DNA of 64,000 bases from Anaeromyxobacter diazotrophicus. Its GTDB lineage: Bacteria; Myxococcota; Myxococcia; Myxococcales; Anaeromyxobacteraceae. Below, in pieces: positions 19,812 to 28,987 of the stretch. Position 1 is the stretch's first letter. The number at the start of each line of letters is the position of its first letter. The DNA is taken from positions 1 through 64,000 of the forward strand of contig NZ_BJTG01000009.1 of the NCBI RefSeq assembly GCF_013340205.1. Direction: 5' to 3'. Made by a program: the position numbers and the translations under genes. The notes beneath the pieces were generated by a model that was given only the letters and a program-made list of their open reading frames with translations, did no database searches and was not told where the DNA came from.

Positions 19812-21410
19812 TCACGGAGCCCGGTACACCCGGTAGTCGATCTCCGGGAAGATGTTGTCCTTCCCCTCCACGTACCCGAGCCAGCTCGCGTCGAGCTGCC
19901 CGGAGCGGACCTGGTCGTGCAGCCGGTTGAACCGCAGCAGGTGCTCCTTGGTGCGGCGGATGGCGTACTCCACCATGGTCCCGGTCTTCATGATGAAGGC
20001 CCAGTCGGACGACTGCGCCAGCAGGAGCTCCCGGGCGGCCTGGTCGAGCGCGCGCCGGGTGAGCCCCTCCGCCTCCGGGTAGTCGCGGGCGAGCGCGATC
20101 ATGCGCTCCGCGGCCTTGTGCAGGTGGCGGTAGATCCAGTCGTTCGAGCCGTCGAGCCACACCCCGGCGTAGCCGCCCGCGCCCCACGAGCAGAGCGGCG
20201 GCGTCGCCACCTGCTGCTCCGGGTTCTCGCGCAGGTACTCGCCGGGCGTGGCGAGCCGGAAGGTGCGCTGGTCGAAGGCGACCTTGCGGATGAGGAAGTC
20301 GATGAAGGTGGGGCCCTCGTGCCACCAGTGCCCGTACAGCTCCGCGTCGTACGGCGACACGACGATGGGGCGGGTGCCGCCCATCCGCGAGGAGAGGTGC
20401 TCGATCTGCCGCTCGCGGTTGAAGGTGAAGTTGCCGGCGTGCACCGCCGCCCGTTCGCGCGCCCGCGCCGGGTCGTAGGGCTGCTTGTGCGCAGTCTTGC
20501 CGGTGATGCGGAAGTACTTGATGCCGACGTTCTTCCGCTGCCCGGTCGGCTGCACGTACTCCTTCACGTAGTCGAAGTCGAGGTCCCAGCCGACGTCGCG
20601 GTAGAACTCGCGGTAGTCGGGGTCGCCCGGGTAGCCCGACTCGGCGCTCCACACCTGCATCGACGACTCCGGGTCGCGCGCGAACGCGGCCGGGCCGGAC
20701 GGCGTGTAGATGGGCGCGTAGACGCCGTAGCGCGGTCGCGGGGTGGCGTCGGTGACGCCGTGGGTGTCGACGAAGAAGAAGCGGATGTTCTGCTCCGCCA
20801 GCAGCCGGTCGAGGCCGGGGTAGTAGCCGCACTCCGGGAGCCAGATCCCGGCCGGATCGCGCCCGAAGTGGCGGCGGTGGTGCGCCACCGCCACCGCGAG
20901 CTGGGCCCGCACCGCCTCCGGGTACATCTGCATCAGCGGCAGGAAGCCGTGGGTCGCGCCGCAGGTGCAGAGCTCGAGCCGGCCGGCGTCCTCCAGCCGG
21001 CGGAAGGCGCCCACCAGGTCCCGGTGGTAGCGCTCCTGGAACATCCCCGAGAGCTCGCGGAACTCGCGCTGGTAGTGGAGCGCGAGCGGGTGGAAGGTCG
21101 GGTCGCCGCGGGTGCGGTGGACCTCCTTGTCGGCGAGCTCGCACAGCTTCTCCATCCGCCGCGCGTAGCGCGTCATGAGCAGTTCGTCGCGCAGCATGGC
21201 GACGAGCGGCGGCGACATGGTGAGCGAGACGCGGAAGGGGATCCCCTCGTCCGTGGCGCGGTCGAAGACGCGCAGGAGCGGGAGGTAGGTCTCGGTGATC
21301 GCCTCGTACAGCCAGTCCTCCTCCAGGAAGTCCTCATACTCCGGGTGACGTACGAAGGGGAGGTGGGCGTGCAGGTGGAGCGAGAGGTAGCCGAGGACGT
21401 CGTGGGCCAT
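19812..21410 (-). CDS. GH57 family 1,4-alpha-glucan branching enzyme
   Basis: Predicted to form alpha-1,6 branches in glycogen. The 532-residue product begins [20 protein letters not shown], the GH57 start, and has the nucleophile Glu in [11 protein letters not shown] (E193) and the acid/base Asp in [12 protein letters not shown] (D355). Both match the positions and context known for GH57 branching enzymes of Thermus and Thermococcus, as does the length. The conserved C-terminal alpha-helical part contains [17 protein letters not shown]. The ATG follows the DUF4912 stop directly. No other glycogen gene is in the window. Confidence 0.9.
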   Translation of the reverse strand: MAHDVLGYLSLHLHAHLPFVRHPEYEDFLEEDWLYEAITETYLPLLRVFDRATDEGIPFRVSLTMSPPLVAMLRDELLMTRYARRMEKLCELADKEVHRTRGDPTFHPLALHYQREFRELSGMFQERYHRDLVGAFRRLEDAGRLELCTCGATHGFLPLMQMYPEAVRAQLAVAVAHHRRHFGRDPAGIWLPECGYYPGLDRLLAEQNIRFFFVDTHGVTDATPRPRYGVYAPIYTPSGPAAFARDPESSMQVWSAESGYPGDPDYREFYRDVGWDLDFDYVKEYVQPTGQRKNVGIKYFRITGKTAHKQPYDPARARERAAVHAGNFTFNRERQIEHLSSRMGGTRPIVVSPYDAELYGHWWHEGPTFIDFLIRKVAFDQRTFRLATPGEYLRENPEQQVATPPLCSWGAGGYAGVWLDGSNDWIYRHLHKAAERMIALARDYPEAEGLTRRALDQAARELLLAQSSDWAFIMKTGTMVEYAIRRTKEHLLRFNRLHDQVRSGQLDASWLGYVEGKDNIFPEIDYRVYRAP

Positions 21411-22526
21411 CTAGGGGCCCTCCCCGCCGCCGTTCCCCCACGGCGAAGCCGGTGACGAGGGCGGCGCGGACGGCGAGGAGGCGGGCGAGAAGGGCCGCCC
21501 GCCCATGCCGCCCGCGCTCCCGCCCCAGACGCGGCCGGCGAACCGCGACCAGTCCGACAGCCGCCCCAGCTGCTGGCGGACGTCCTCCGGGAACGGCCCC
21601 CCCGCGCGCGGCTCGCGGAGCGGCCGCTGCAGGGGCTCGCTCCACAGGATGCGCATGAACCGGTCGTCGATGATGGGCGAGGGGCCGACCGTCGGCAGCA
21701 TCATCTCGTTCGAGGCGCGCGGGACGAGCCGGTCCCGGCCCTGCCGGTCGACGAGGTGGATCTCGGCCCGGTAGACGCGCCCGGGCTCGAGGTCGTGGAG
21801 GTAGTAGCTGCGCGACTCGAGCGCGAAGTCGACCACCCGCACCCGCGTCCACCCGCCCTCCGGCTCGCGCGCGAAGAGCCAGAGCTGGGGCCGTCCGCCG
21901 TCGAGCCCCTCCCAGGCGGCGCGGAGCGTGTCCTGGGCGTGGTCCCAGTAGAGGAACAGCGTCTTCGGGTCGCGCGGCAGCGCGATGAGCGCGTCGTCCC
22001 CGTAGCCGCCCGGCAGCTCGCCCAGGTCCTCGCGGTAGGGCGCGGCGGCGGCGCGCCGCGCGCCGGCGGCCCTCGGCGCCCGCGCTGGCGGCTCCTGCTC
22101 GAGCGTGCGCTCGGTGAGCGGGTGCGGGGCGCCGTGGGCCGCGTCCTCCCCCGCGACCCGCGCCACCATGAACCCCTCGGGATCGGGCTCCGGGGTGCGC
22201 GCGGCCGCCGGCGCAGGCGGCCGCCGGGTGGGCCGCTCGCGCGCGCGCTCCGCCGGCGGCTTGCGCGAGGCGGCCTTGGCCCGGGCGGGGGCGCGCTTCG
22301 GCTCGCGCACCGCCTCGACCGCCCGGCTGGTCGCGCGCACGGCCCGGCTCGTCGCCTCCTTGAGCTTCCCGGCAGCCCTCCCGGCGGCGCCCGCGACCCT
22401 CTTCTCCGCGGCCTGCAGCGCCTCGATGAGCTCGCTCTTCGTCTTGAGCTTCGAGTGCCCGCGGCCGAGCGCCTTGCGGGCCAGGTCCCGGAGGGCCTGC
22501 ACCGTCATGTTCTTGAGTTCTGCCAT
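21411..22526 (-). CDS. DUF4912 protein with Rho-N/SAP-like N-terminal motif
   Basis: A 371-residue protein in three parts. Residues about 1-40 (MTVQALRDLARKALGRGHSK, then LKTKSELIEALQ) form a Rho-N/SAP-like helical motif often linked to nucleic-acid binding. Residues 45-165 are a low-complexity Ala/Arg/Pro linker. Residues about 175-310 are the DUF4912 domain, an Ig-like fold with ALPRDPKTLFLYWD and SYYLHDLEPGRVYRAEIHLV. The tail is Ser/Pro/Gly-rich. DUF4912 genes are frequently next to GH57 branching enzymes, as here (stop and ATG adjacent), suggesting a role in glycogen handling. The function is not established. Confidence 0.85.
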   Translation of the reverse strand: MAELKNMTVQALRDLARKALGRGHSKLKTKSELIEALQAAEKRVAGAAGRAAGKLKEATSRAVRATSRAVEAVREPKRAPARAKAASRKPPAERARERPTRRPPAPAAARTPEPDPEGFMVARVAGEDAAHGAPHPLTERTLEQEPPARAPRAAGARRAAAAPYREDLGELPGGYGDDALIALPRDPKTLFLYWDHAQDTLRAAWEGLDGGRPQLWLFAREPEGGWTRVRVVDFALESRSYYLHDLEPGRVYRAEIHLVDRQGRDRLVPRASNEMMLPTVGPSPIIDDRFMRILWSEPLQRPLREPRAGGPFPEDVRQQLGRLSDWSRFAGRVWGGSAGGMGGRPFSPASSPSAPPSSPASPWGNGGGEGP

Positions 22527-22661
22527 GGCTTTCTCATGGTTGAAGCAGCCGCGCTCTGGAGCGTCAAGGGACTAAGGAGGGCGCGCGCGCCGGCGCGCTC
22601 CGGGTTGGCCCGGGGCGAATTCTGCTAAGCTTGGAGATCGCGAAGTGCGGGGGAAGATCGC

Positions 22662-24542
22662 GTGGTTCCGACCCAGGCCGACGACGGACCGCCTTGCGCG
22701 CTCTGCGGGGGCGACCACCCCCGGGCGGCGTGCCCCTCGGCCGCGCGACCCGTCGCGCATACGCTCGGGCTCGACGAGCCCCTGCCGGTCGTACCCGATC
22801 CGCTCCTCGGCACGATGGTCGGGAGCTTCCGGGTCCAGCGCCTGCTCGGCCGCGGGGGCATGGGGACCGTGTACCTCGCCGAGCACCCGGTCATCGGCAG
22901 CAAGGTGGCCATCAAGTTCCTGCACGAGTCGATGTGCGCCAACCCCGAGCTGGTGGGGCGGTTCTACGACGAGGCGCGCGCCGTGAACCTCATCGGGCAC
23001 GAGAACATCGTCGCCATCTTCGATCTCGCGCTGCTGCCGCCCTCCCGCTACTACATCATCATGGAGTACCTGGATGGTGCGCCCTTCTCGGCGCTCCTCC
23101 GGGCGAGCCGCGTCGATCCGGCCATCTCGCTCGACGTCCTCCTGCAGCTGGCCGACGCGCTCCGGGCCGCCCACGACCGCGGGGTGGTCCACCGCGACCT
23201 CAAGCCCGAGAACGTGTTCCTCGTCCGCCGCCGCGGGCGCGCGCACTTCGTGAAGCTGATGGACTTCGGCATCGCCAAGCTGGCCGACCGCCAGACCGGC
23301 GCCCGGACCGCGGCCGGCGTCATCGTGGGCACGCCCGAGTACATGGCCCCCGAGCAGTGCGAGAACGGGCGCATCGACCGGCGCACCGACGTGTACGCGC
23401 TGGGCATGATGGCCTACGAGGCGGCCACCGGGCGGCTGCCCTTCACGGGCCAAGGCATCCCCCACATCTTGCTCGCGCAGCTCCGGCAGCTGCCGAGGCC
23501 TCCGCGCGAGGTGGACCCGACCATCTCGCCGGCGCTCGAGGCCGTCATCCTGAAGGCGCTCCAGAAGGACCCCGCCGACCGGTTCCAGGACATGGCGGCG
23601 TTCGCGGCCGCGCTGGAGGAGGTGCGCCGCGGCCCCGAGCGCGCCGCGGCGCGCCCACCCGGAGCGCCCGCGGCTCGGGCCCTCGCGCCCCAGCTGGACG
23701 TCGCCGGCCCCGGCGGCTACCACCGCCGGCTGCGCCCCTCCGAGGCGGCGCGCGGGGGGTTGTTCTTCCCCGAGGAAGGCACGCTGCCGCCGCTCTTCTC
23801 CCGGCTGGCCGTGGACGTCCCGGCCGCCGGGGGCCGCCCGGTGCGGGTCGAGGGCGAGGTGGTGCGCCACGTGTCGGCCGCCGAGGCCGCGAGGTGGCAG
23901 ATGCAGCCCGGGTTCGCGCTCCAGCTCGGCGCCCTCCCCGGCGACGCCCAGGCCGCGGTCGACGCCCTGGCGGCGCAGCTCGCCTCGCGCCCCGCGCTGA
24001 CGCCGCAGCCGACCGAGGTGCCCGCCCCCCTCGCCCTCGACGCCATCGCGAAGCGCGCCGCCGGCGGGCCGTACGAGCTCCTCGGCGCGCGCCCCGAGGA
24101 CGGCTTCCCGGAGATCCGCGAGCGCGCCCGCGCCGTGCGGCGCCAGCTCGAGGCGCTGCAGCAGAACCTGACCTCGGGCACGCGGGCCACCCGCGTCCCG
24201 ATCCTCCTCGCCCAGGTCGACGCCGCCGCGGCGCTCCTCGGCTCGCCGGGCGAGCGGCTCATGCTGGACGCCCGGCGCGGCAACTTCCACGGGGTGGCGC
24301 ACTGCGTGACGGCCGGCACCCCCCCGCCGGTGCTGGAGGCGCGGCGCCAGGCGATGCTCTCGGAGGACCCGCGCCGGGCGGACGAGGCGCAGCGGCACCT
24401 GGCCCGGGCCCGGGTGGCGGAGAAGCTCGGGAACGTCGCCGCGGCGCTGGCCGAGTACGAGGCCGCCCTGCGCAGCGACCCCCTCGACCTCGAGCTGCAC
24501 CGGCCGTACTGGGACCTCCGGCGGCGCCTCGAGCCGCGGTAG
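22662..24542 (+). CDS. Ser/Thr protein kinase with PilZ-like and J-like/TPR-like C-terminal regions
   Basis: GTG 22662 gives 626 residues. A short N-terminal Cys/His patch (CALCGGDHPRAAC) precedes the kinase domain (about 55-320): glycine loop LGRGGMGTVY, K85 in VAIK, HRDLKPEN catalytic loop, DFG and GTPEYMAPEQ, all intact, so it should be active. After a linker, residues about 375-445 look PilZ-like (GRPVRVEGEVVRHVS), which would suggest cyclic-di-GMP or lipid sensing, but the RxxxR motif is not clear. Then come GPYELLGARPEDGFPEIRER, resembling a J-domain, and a TPR-like end. No transmembrane segment, so cytoplasmic. A -10-like TAAGCT lies at 22625-22630. Confidence 0.85.
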   Translation: MVPTQADDGPPCALCGGDHPRAACPSAARPVAHTLGLDEPLPVVPDPLLGTMVGSFRVQRLLGRGGMGTVYLAEHPVIGSKVAIKFLHESMCANPELVGRFYDEARAVNLIGHENIVAIFDLALLPPSRYYIIMEYLDGAPFSALLRASRVDPAISLDVLLQLADALRAAHDRGVVHRDLKPENVFLVRRRGRAHFVKLMDFGIAKLADRQTGARTAAGVIVGTPEYMAPEQCENGRIDRRTDVYALGMMAYEAATGRLPFTGQGIPHILLAQLRQLPRPPREVDPTISPALEAVILKALQKDPADRFQDMAAFAAALEEVRRGPERAAARPPGAPAARALAPQLDVAGPGGYHRRLRPSEAARGGLFFPEEGTLPPLFSRLAVDVPAAGGRPVRVEGEVVRHVSAAEAARWQMQPGFALQLGALPGDAQAAVDALAAQLASRPALTPQPTEVPAPLALDAIAKRAAGGPYELLGARPEDGFPEIRERARAVRRQLEALQQNLTSGTRATRVPILLAQVDAAAALLGSPGERLMLDARRGNFHGVAHCVTAGTPPPVLEARRQAMLSEDPRRADEAQRHLARARVAEKLGNVAAALAEYEAALRSDPLDLELHRPYWDLRRRLEPR

Positions 24543-24582
24543 CCTTTCCTTTCCCCGCCGCGCCGCTCGCGTACAATCCCCG

Positions 24583-26076
24583 GTGGTGCCCTCCGCCGCG
24601 CTCGCCGTGCTGGCCCTCTCGCTCGCCGCCGCCGCGGAGGGCGTCGCCCCGCCGCCGGCCGCCGCCCCTGGCCCCGCGCCCGTCTCCCCCACCGCGCCGG
24701 CCAGCGCCCCCCGTCCCCCTCCCCTCTCCGGGGAAGAGGGCCAGGGAGAGGGGGCCGCCCCCGCGGGCCCGCTCGCGTCCCGCCGGTACGTGGTCGAGCA
24801 GATCCGGTTCGAGGGCCTCACCCGCACCCGCCCCTCCGAGGTCCGGCGCCACCTCTCGATCGCCGAGGGCGAGCTCCTCGACGACCAGGCGGTGCTGCTG
24901 TCGCGGCTGCGGCTCCTCCAGCTCGGGTGGTTCTCGCGCGTCGAGACGCGCGTCGAGCGGGGCCGCGAGCGCGGGCTGGTGACGCTGGTCTTCGACTTCA
25001 CCGAGCGCAACACGCTCATGATCACGGACTTCGTGCTCGGCTCGACCGGGCCCCAGCCGCTCTACGGCGGCCTGGGCGTGTCGCAGGGCAACTTCCTCGG
25101 GCTGGGGCTCGCGCTGGGCGGCGCCTTCGTCTACGGCGGGACCCCCGCCGATCAGCCGCTCGCGCCGGCCCGCTTCGCGCTCCGCGGGTCGTTCTTCGAC
25201 CCCGATCTCGACCTCGGCGGGCTGCCGCTCGTGTTCGGGGTCTCGGCGCTCGCGCTGCACGGCGAGGAGCTCGCCTGCGGCGATCCCGAGTGCAGCGCCT
25301 ACCAGGGGCGTTACGGGTCCGCGCCGCGGCTGCGCTACGACCGGCTCGGCGGCGAGCTCACCTTCGGCCTGCGGCCCGGCCCGTTCGAGCGGCTGCTGGC
25401 GGGTTACCGGGTGGAGCGCGTCGGGTCCTCGCGGCTGTCGGGCGCGGGCGGCGACCCCATCAGCCTCGCCCCGTACACCGCCGCCGCGCTCGCCCACCCG
25501 GGCCGGTCCTGGGTCTCGGCCCTCACCGCCACCTACGACCGCGACACGCGCAACGACCTCTTCTTCCCCACCGACGGCTCGCGCCTGGCGGTGAACATCG
25601 TCCTCGGGACCGAGGCCCTCGGCGGCGACTACGAGTACAGCCGCTACCTCATCCAGCTCGAGAGCGACCACGCGCTGCCGCGCGGGCACGGGCTGCGCCT
25701 CCTCGCCGCCGCCGGCGCGGTGCAGGGCGACGCGCCCTTCTTCGACCGCTTCTACGCCGCCGACTTCGCCTACTTCTCCATCGGCCCGGCCCTCGGGCGG
25801 GCGCTCGAGCTCAACTTCTCCACCGACGCGCGCTACGACGCCTACCTCGCCCTCGCCGGCGCCGAGTACGGCGTGCCGCTGTGGGGGGACGGCGCCTTCT
25901 TCCACCGGGGCTACCTGGCCCTGGGCGGCCGCTGGGTCTACACCGCGGCGCGGGCGCGGGCGGGGCGCACGCGCGCCTCGAGCACCCCGTTCTCGGGCGA
26001 CGTGGCGCTCCGGCTCGACACCCCGGTCGGCAGCTTCAACGTCTCGCTCGGCTACGCGCTCGACAACTTCCTGTGA
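24583..26076 (+). CDS. BamA/TamA-superfamily outer-membrane protein with one POTRA domain
   Basis: A 497-residue product: signal peptide (LAVLALSLAAAAEGVA), a Pro-rich linker, one POTRA repeat (about 67-145, YVVEQIRFEGLTRTRPSEVR), then a 16-strand-type barrel ending in FNVSLGYALDNFL with the C-terminal hydrophobic residue needed for insertion. Conserved barrel pieces include YDRDTRNDLFFPTDGSRL, as in Omp85 proteins. It is distinct from the five-POTRA bamA at 12989-15382 and may be a dedicated secretion or lipid-transport barrel. GTG start; TACAAT ends 5 bases before it, so the mRNA may be leaderless. A dispersed inverted repeat at 24721-24753 is translated in frame in the linker. Confidence 0.85.
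   Translation: MVPSAALAVLALSLAAAAEGVAPPPAAAPGPAPVSPTAPASAPRPPPLSGEEGQGEGAAPAGPLASRRYVVEQIRFEGLTRTRPSEVRRHLSIAEGELLDDQAVLLSRLRLLQLGWFSRVETRVERGRERGLVTLVFDFTERNTLMITDFVLGSTGPQPLYGGLGVSQGNFLGLGLALGGAFVYGGTPADQPLAPARFALRGSFFDPDLDLGGLPLVFGVSALALHGEELACGDPECSAYQGRYGSAPRLRYDRLGGELTFGLRPGPFERLLAGYRVERVGSSRLSGAGGDPISLAPYTAAALAHPGRSWVSALTATYDRDTRNDLFFPTDGSRLAVNIVLGTEALGGDYEYSRYLIQLESDHALPRGHGLRLLAAAGAVQGDAPFFDRFYAADFAYFSIGPALGRALELNFSTDARYDAYLALAGAEYGVPLWGDGAFFHRGYLALGGRWVYTAARARAGRTRASSTPFSGDVALRLDTPVGSFNVSLGYALDNFL
24721..24753. repeat. Dispersed-type inverted repeat inside a coding region
   Basis: Perfect 9-bp arms CCCCTCTCC (24721-24729) and GGAGAGGGG (24745-24753) around a purine-rich centre. The pattern resembles short palindromic elements scattered in GC-rich genomes. 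It is read in frame as LSGEEGQGEG-type residues in the linker between the signal peptide and POTRA domain. Confidence 0.5.
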
Positions 26077-26726
26077 AGCTCGCCCGCCCCTCGCTCGCGC
26101 TCCTCGCCGCCCTCGCCGCCGCCGCGGCCGGCGCCCACGACGCGCCGCGCTCGCTGCCGACCGCGCTCGCCGCGGAGGGGGGGCGGCTGGTCGCCACCGT
26201 CGACCTCGGGGCCGCCTACCCACCGGACCTCCGCAAGCGGCTCTCGAGCGGTCTCACCAACGTCATCGCGCTGCACGCGGCGCTCCTGCCCGAGCCGGGC
26301 GGCGATCCGGCTGCGCTCTTCGGGCGCACCGTCGACGTGCTCTACGACGTCTGGGAGGAGCGCTGGACCGCCACCGTGAGGGACCCCTCCGCGCCGCAGG
26401 GACGGACGCGGACCTTCCAGCGCTGGGAGGACCTCCGCGCCTTCCTGCGCGAGGCGCGCGGGCTCGACCTGGGCCCCGCCGCCGAGCTCGGCGCCGGGAG
26501 ATGGGTGGTGCAGACGCGCCTCGAGCTCAACCCCGTGTCGAAGGAGCTGCTCGACCGGACCCGCGAGTTCATCGCCAACCCGGCCGCCGCCGGGCGCAGC
26601 GGGGCCCCGTCGCGCAGCGTCCTCGGCGCCATGGCGAGCTACCTGCTGCGCGGGGCCGATCCCGGCTCCGACGTCCACCTCTTCCGCTCGGCACCCTTCA
26701 CCGCGCAGGACGTGAGGCCGCGGTGA
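26073..26726 (+). CDS. DUF4390 exported protein
   Basis: A 217-residue product from GTG 26073, overlapping the previous stop (GTGA). It has an N-terminal signal sequence (LARPSLALLAALAAAAAGAHA-like) and the DUF4390 pattern: TVDLGAAYPPDLRKRLSSGL, DVLYDVWEERWTATV, and WVVQTRLELNPVSKELLDR. Genes of this family typically sit directly before an NtrY-type sensor kinase, and the next gene (overlap GTGA) is one. It is therefore a candidate periplasmic input or partner for that kinase. The function is unproven. Confidence 0.8.
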   Translation: MKLARPSLALLAALAAAAAGAHDAPRSLPTALAAEGGRLVATVDLGAAYPPDLRKRLSSGLTNVIALHAALLPEPGGDPAALFGRTVDVLYDVWEERWTATVRDPSAPQGRTRTFQRWEDLRAFLREARGLDLGPAAELGAGRWVVQTRLELNPVSKELLDRTREFIANPAAAGRSGAPSRSVLGAMASYLLRGADPGSDVHLFRSAPFTAQDVRPR

Positions 26727-28249
26727 GGCTCGCCCGCCTGCGCCCGTCGCGCTTCGAGCTCAAGATCGCCGCCGCGCTGGTGCTGGCGGCGCTGGTGCCG
26801 CTCGGCGCCGCGCTCTGGCTCGCCCGCACCCTGACCGCCGAGAACCTCGCGCTGGCGCTCAACCCCCGGGTGGTGGCGCGGCTCGAGGCGACGCCGGCCC
26901 TGTACGGCGACCTCTTCCAGGCGCGCAAGCAGCTCTACGCCGAGCAGGCGCGCGAGGTGCTGCGGCGGCTGCCCGGCGACCCGGCGCGGCTCCGCGCGTA
27001 CCTCGCCGCCGCGGTGGCGCGCACCCCGCGCCTCCGGCGCGCCGCGGTGCTCGACGCGAGCGGCGCGGTGCTCGCCGAGGCGGAGGCGACCGGGCCCAAC
27101 CCCGACGGCGAGTGGCGCCCCGCGCCGGCCCGGGTGGCGGTGCCCGACCCGGAGCGGCTGCGCCTGCCCCCGGGGGCGACGCTCGAGTGCACCTTCGCGG
27201 TCGAGGCGCGCTTCTTCGCCGACCTGTCGGAGGCGCGCGACCTGGGCGAGGTGTACCACTCGGCCGACGCGCTCCGCGCCGACATCCAGCGCAGCTACGT
27301 GCGCGCCTTCGCCGCGCTGCTCGGGGCCTGGGCCCTGGCGGCCGGGCTCGCCGGGGCGCTGCTGGCGCGGCGCACCACCCGCCGCCTCTCGGAGCTGCTG
27401 CGGGCGGTGAGCGACCTGGCCCGGGGGGACCTCTCGGTCCAGGTCGACCCGGGCCGGGCGCACGACGAGGTGGCCTCGCTGGCGCGCGCGTTCAACCGCA
27501 TGGTGCGCGAGGTGCGGGAGAGCCGCGATCGCCTGGTGTACCTCGAGAAGATCTCCGGCTGGCAGGAGGTGGCGCGCCGGCTCGCCCACGAGATCAAGAA
27601 CCCGCTCACGCCCATCCAGCTCGCCTTCCAGCAGCTCGAGGCCGCATACGCCGCCAGCGACGCCCGGACGCCCAAGTTCACCCGGCTGCTGGCGGACGCG
27701 GGCGACATCGTGCGCGAGGAGGTCGGCACGCTGCAGCGGCTGGTGCAGGAGTTCTCGGACTTCGCCAAGCTGCCGGAGGTGCGCACCGAGCCGGCCGAGC
27801 TGGGCGCCTTCGTGGAGGAGTTCGTGCGCACGAGCCCGCAGCTCGCGGCCGAGGCGGAGCTGCTGGTGGCGCGCGGCGGCGACTGCCCGGTCGCGCTCGA
27901 CCGGGCGCTCATGCGGCGGGTGCTCACGAACCTGGTCCGGAACGCCGTCGAGGCCTCGCGCCCGGAGCGGGCGCGGGTGCACCTCGGCGTGGCGCGCACC
28001 CGCGACCGCGCCGTGCTCACGGTGGCGGACGAGGGTCCCGGCATCCCGGAGGAGGTGCGCGTCCGGATCTTCGACCCTTACTTCACCACGCGTCACGAGG
28101 GCACCGGCCTCGGGCTCGCCATCGTGAAGAAGATCGTGCTCCAGCACGGCGGCGAGATCGCCGCCGGGGCGCACCCCGGCGGCGGCGCCTCCTTCGCCAT
28201 CGCCCTCCCGCTGGCCGGCCCGCCCCCCGCCCCGCCCGCGTCCACCTGA
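26723..28249 (+). CDS. NtrY-like membrane sensor histidine kinase
   Basis: A 508-residue product from GTG 26723. First span at about 17-35, an extracytoplasmic sensor region (35-190), second span about 195-217, HAMP linker (218-270, LSELLRAVSDLARGDLSVQV), dimerisation/phospho-acceptor box ARRLAHEIKNPLTPIQLAF, N-box LTNLVRNAVEAS, G-boxes DEGPGIP and GTGLGLAIVKKI, all intact. This is the architecture of NtrY, which in other proteobacteria works with NtrX. An NtrC/NtrX-type regulator lies three genes downstream (30678-32087) and is the likely partner. Translationally coupled to DUF4390. Confidence 0.9.
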   Translation: MRLARLRPSRFELKIAAALVLAALVPLGAALWLARTLTAENLALALNPRVVARLEATPALYGDLFQARKQLYAEQAREVLRRLPGDPARLRAYLAAAVARTPRLRRAAVLDASGAVLAEAEATGPNPDGEWRPAPARVAVPDPERLRLPPGATLECTFAVEARFFADLSEARDLGEVYHSADALRADIQRSYVRAFAALLGAWALAAGLAGALLARRTTRRLSELLRAVSDLARGDLSVQVDPGRAHDEVASLARAFNRMVREVRESRDRLVYLEKISGWQEVARRLAHEIKNPLTPIQLAFQQLEAAYAASDARTPKFTRLLADAGDIVREEVGTLQRLVQEFSDFAKLPEVRTEPAELGAFVEEFVRTSPQLAAEAELLVARGGDCPVALDRALMRRVLTNLVRNAVEASRPERARVHLGVARTRDRAVLTVADEGPGIPEEVRVRIFDPYFTTRHEGTGLGLAIVKKIVLQHGGEIAAGAHPGGGASFAIALPLAGPPPAPPAST

Positions 28250-28327
28250 CGCCCGTGTCGCAGGCGCTCGCACCTCCCGCGGGCCCGCCGGCCGTGCTAT
28301 GAGCCGCGCCCTTCCGAGGAGGACGCC

Positions 28328-28912
28328 ATGGCTGAAGCCGCCCGCAAGACCGACGCCGCGACCGCCCCGACCCCGGCCCCGGCCGCGGTCCCCGCCCACA
28401 AGGACCGCTGGACGCAGTGGGTGGCGCTCACCACCACCGTGCTGGCCGTCTGCGCCGCCATCAGCGCGCTCAAGGGCGGCGGCTACTCGACCCGCGTGCA
28501 GCTCTCGACGACCCAGGAGGCGAACCTCTGGTCGTACTTCCAGTCGAAGAGCATCAAGCAGCACGCCGTCGAGCTCCACCGGGACGACCTCGAGCTGGCG
28601 CGCCTCGAGGCGCGCACCCCCGAGGCCCAGCGCCTCGCCGGCGAGCGCCTCGAGCGCGCCCGCGCCGACGCCGCCCGCTACGACCGCGAGAAGAACGAGA
28701 TCAAGGCGCAGGCCGAGGCGGTGCAGCGGAGCGAGGACGGCCTGAAGCGCCACGGCGCCGCGTTCGGCCTGGCGGTGATGCTGCTCCAGATCGCCATCAT
28801 GCTGTCCTCGATCGGCGCGCTGATGAAGAAGCCGCTCATGTGGGCGATGGGGCTCGCGTTCGGGGCGGTCGGGCTCGTGTACATGGCGAACGGGTTCCTG
28901 CTGTTCTTCTGA
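28328..28912 (+). CDS. DUF4337 membrane protein
   Basis: A 194-residue protein with a good ribosome-binding site (GAGGAGG) before ATG 28328. One span near residues 33-50 (VALTTTVLAVCAAISALKGG) is followed by a charged helical stretch (about 75-150), then two C-terminal spans (FGLAVMLLQIAIMLSSIGAL and MGLAFGAVGLVYMANGFLLF). This is the DUF4337 layout. An extended -10-like TGCTATGAG precedes the gene. The function is unknown. Confidence 0.82.
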   Translation: MAEAARKTDAATAPTPAPAAVPAHKDRWTQWVALTTTVLAVCAAISALKGGGYSTRVQLSTTQEANLWSYFQSKSIKQHAVELHRDDLELARLEARTPEAQRLAGERLERARADAARYDREKNEIKAQAEAVQRSEDGLKRHGAAFGLAVMLLQIAIMLSSIGALMKKPLMWAMGLAFGAVGLVYMANGFLLFF

Positions 28913-28987
28913 AGGCGGGCGCCGGAGACGAGGGGCCCTGACTTTCGCCGTGGCCTCCCGCGGCGCGCGCGTTTAGGATCGCGGGCC

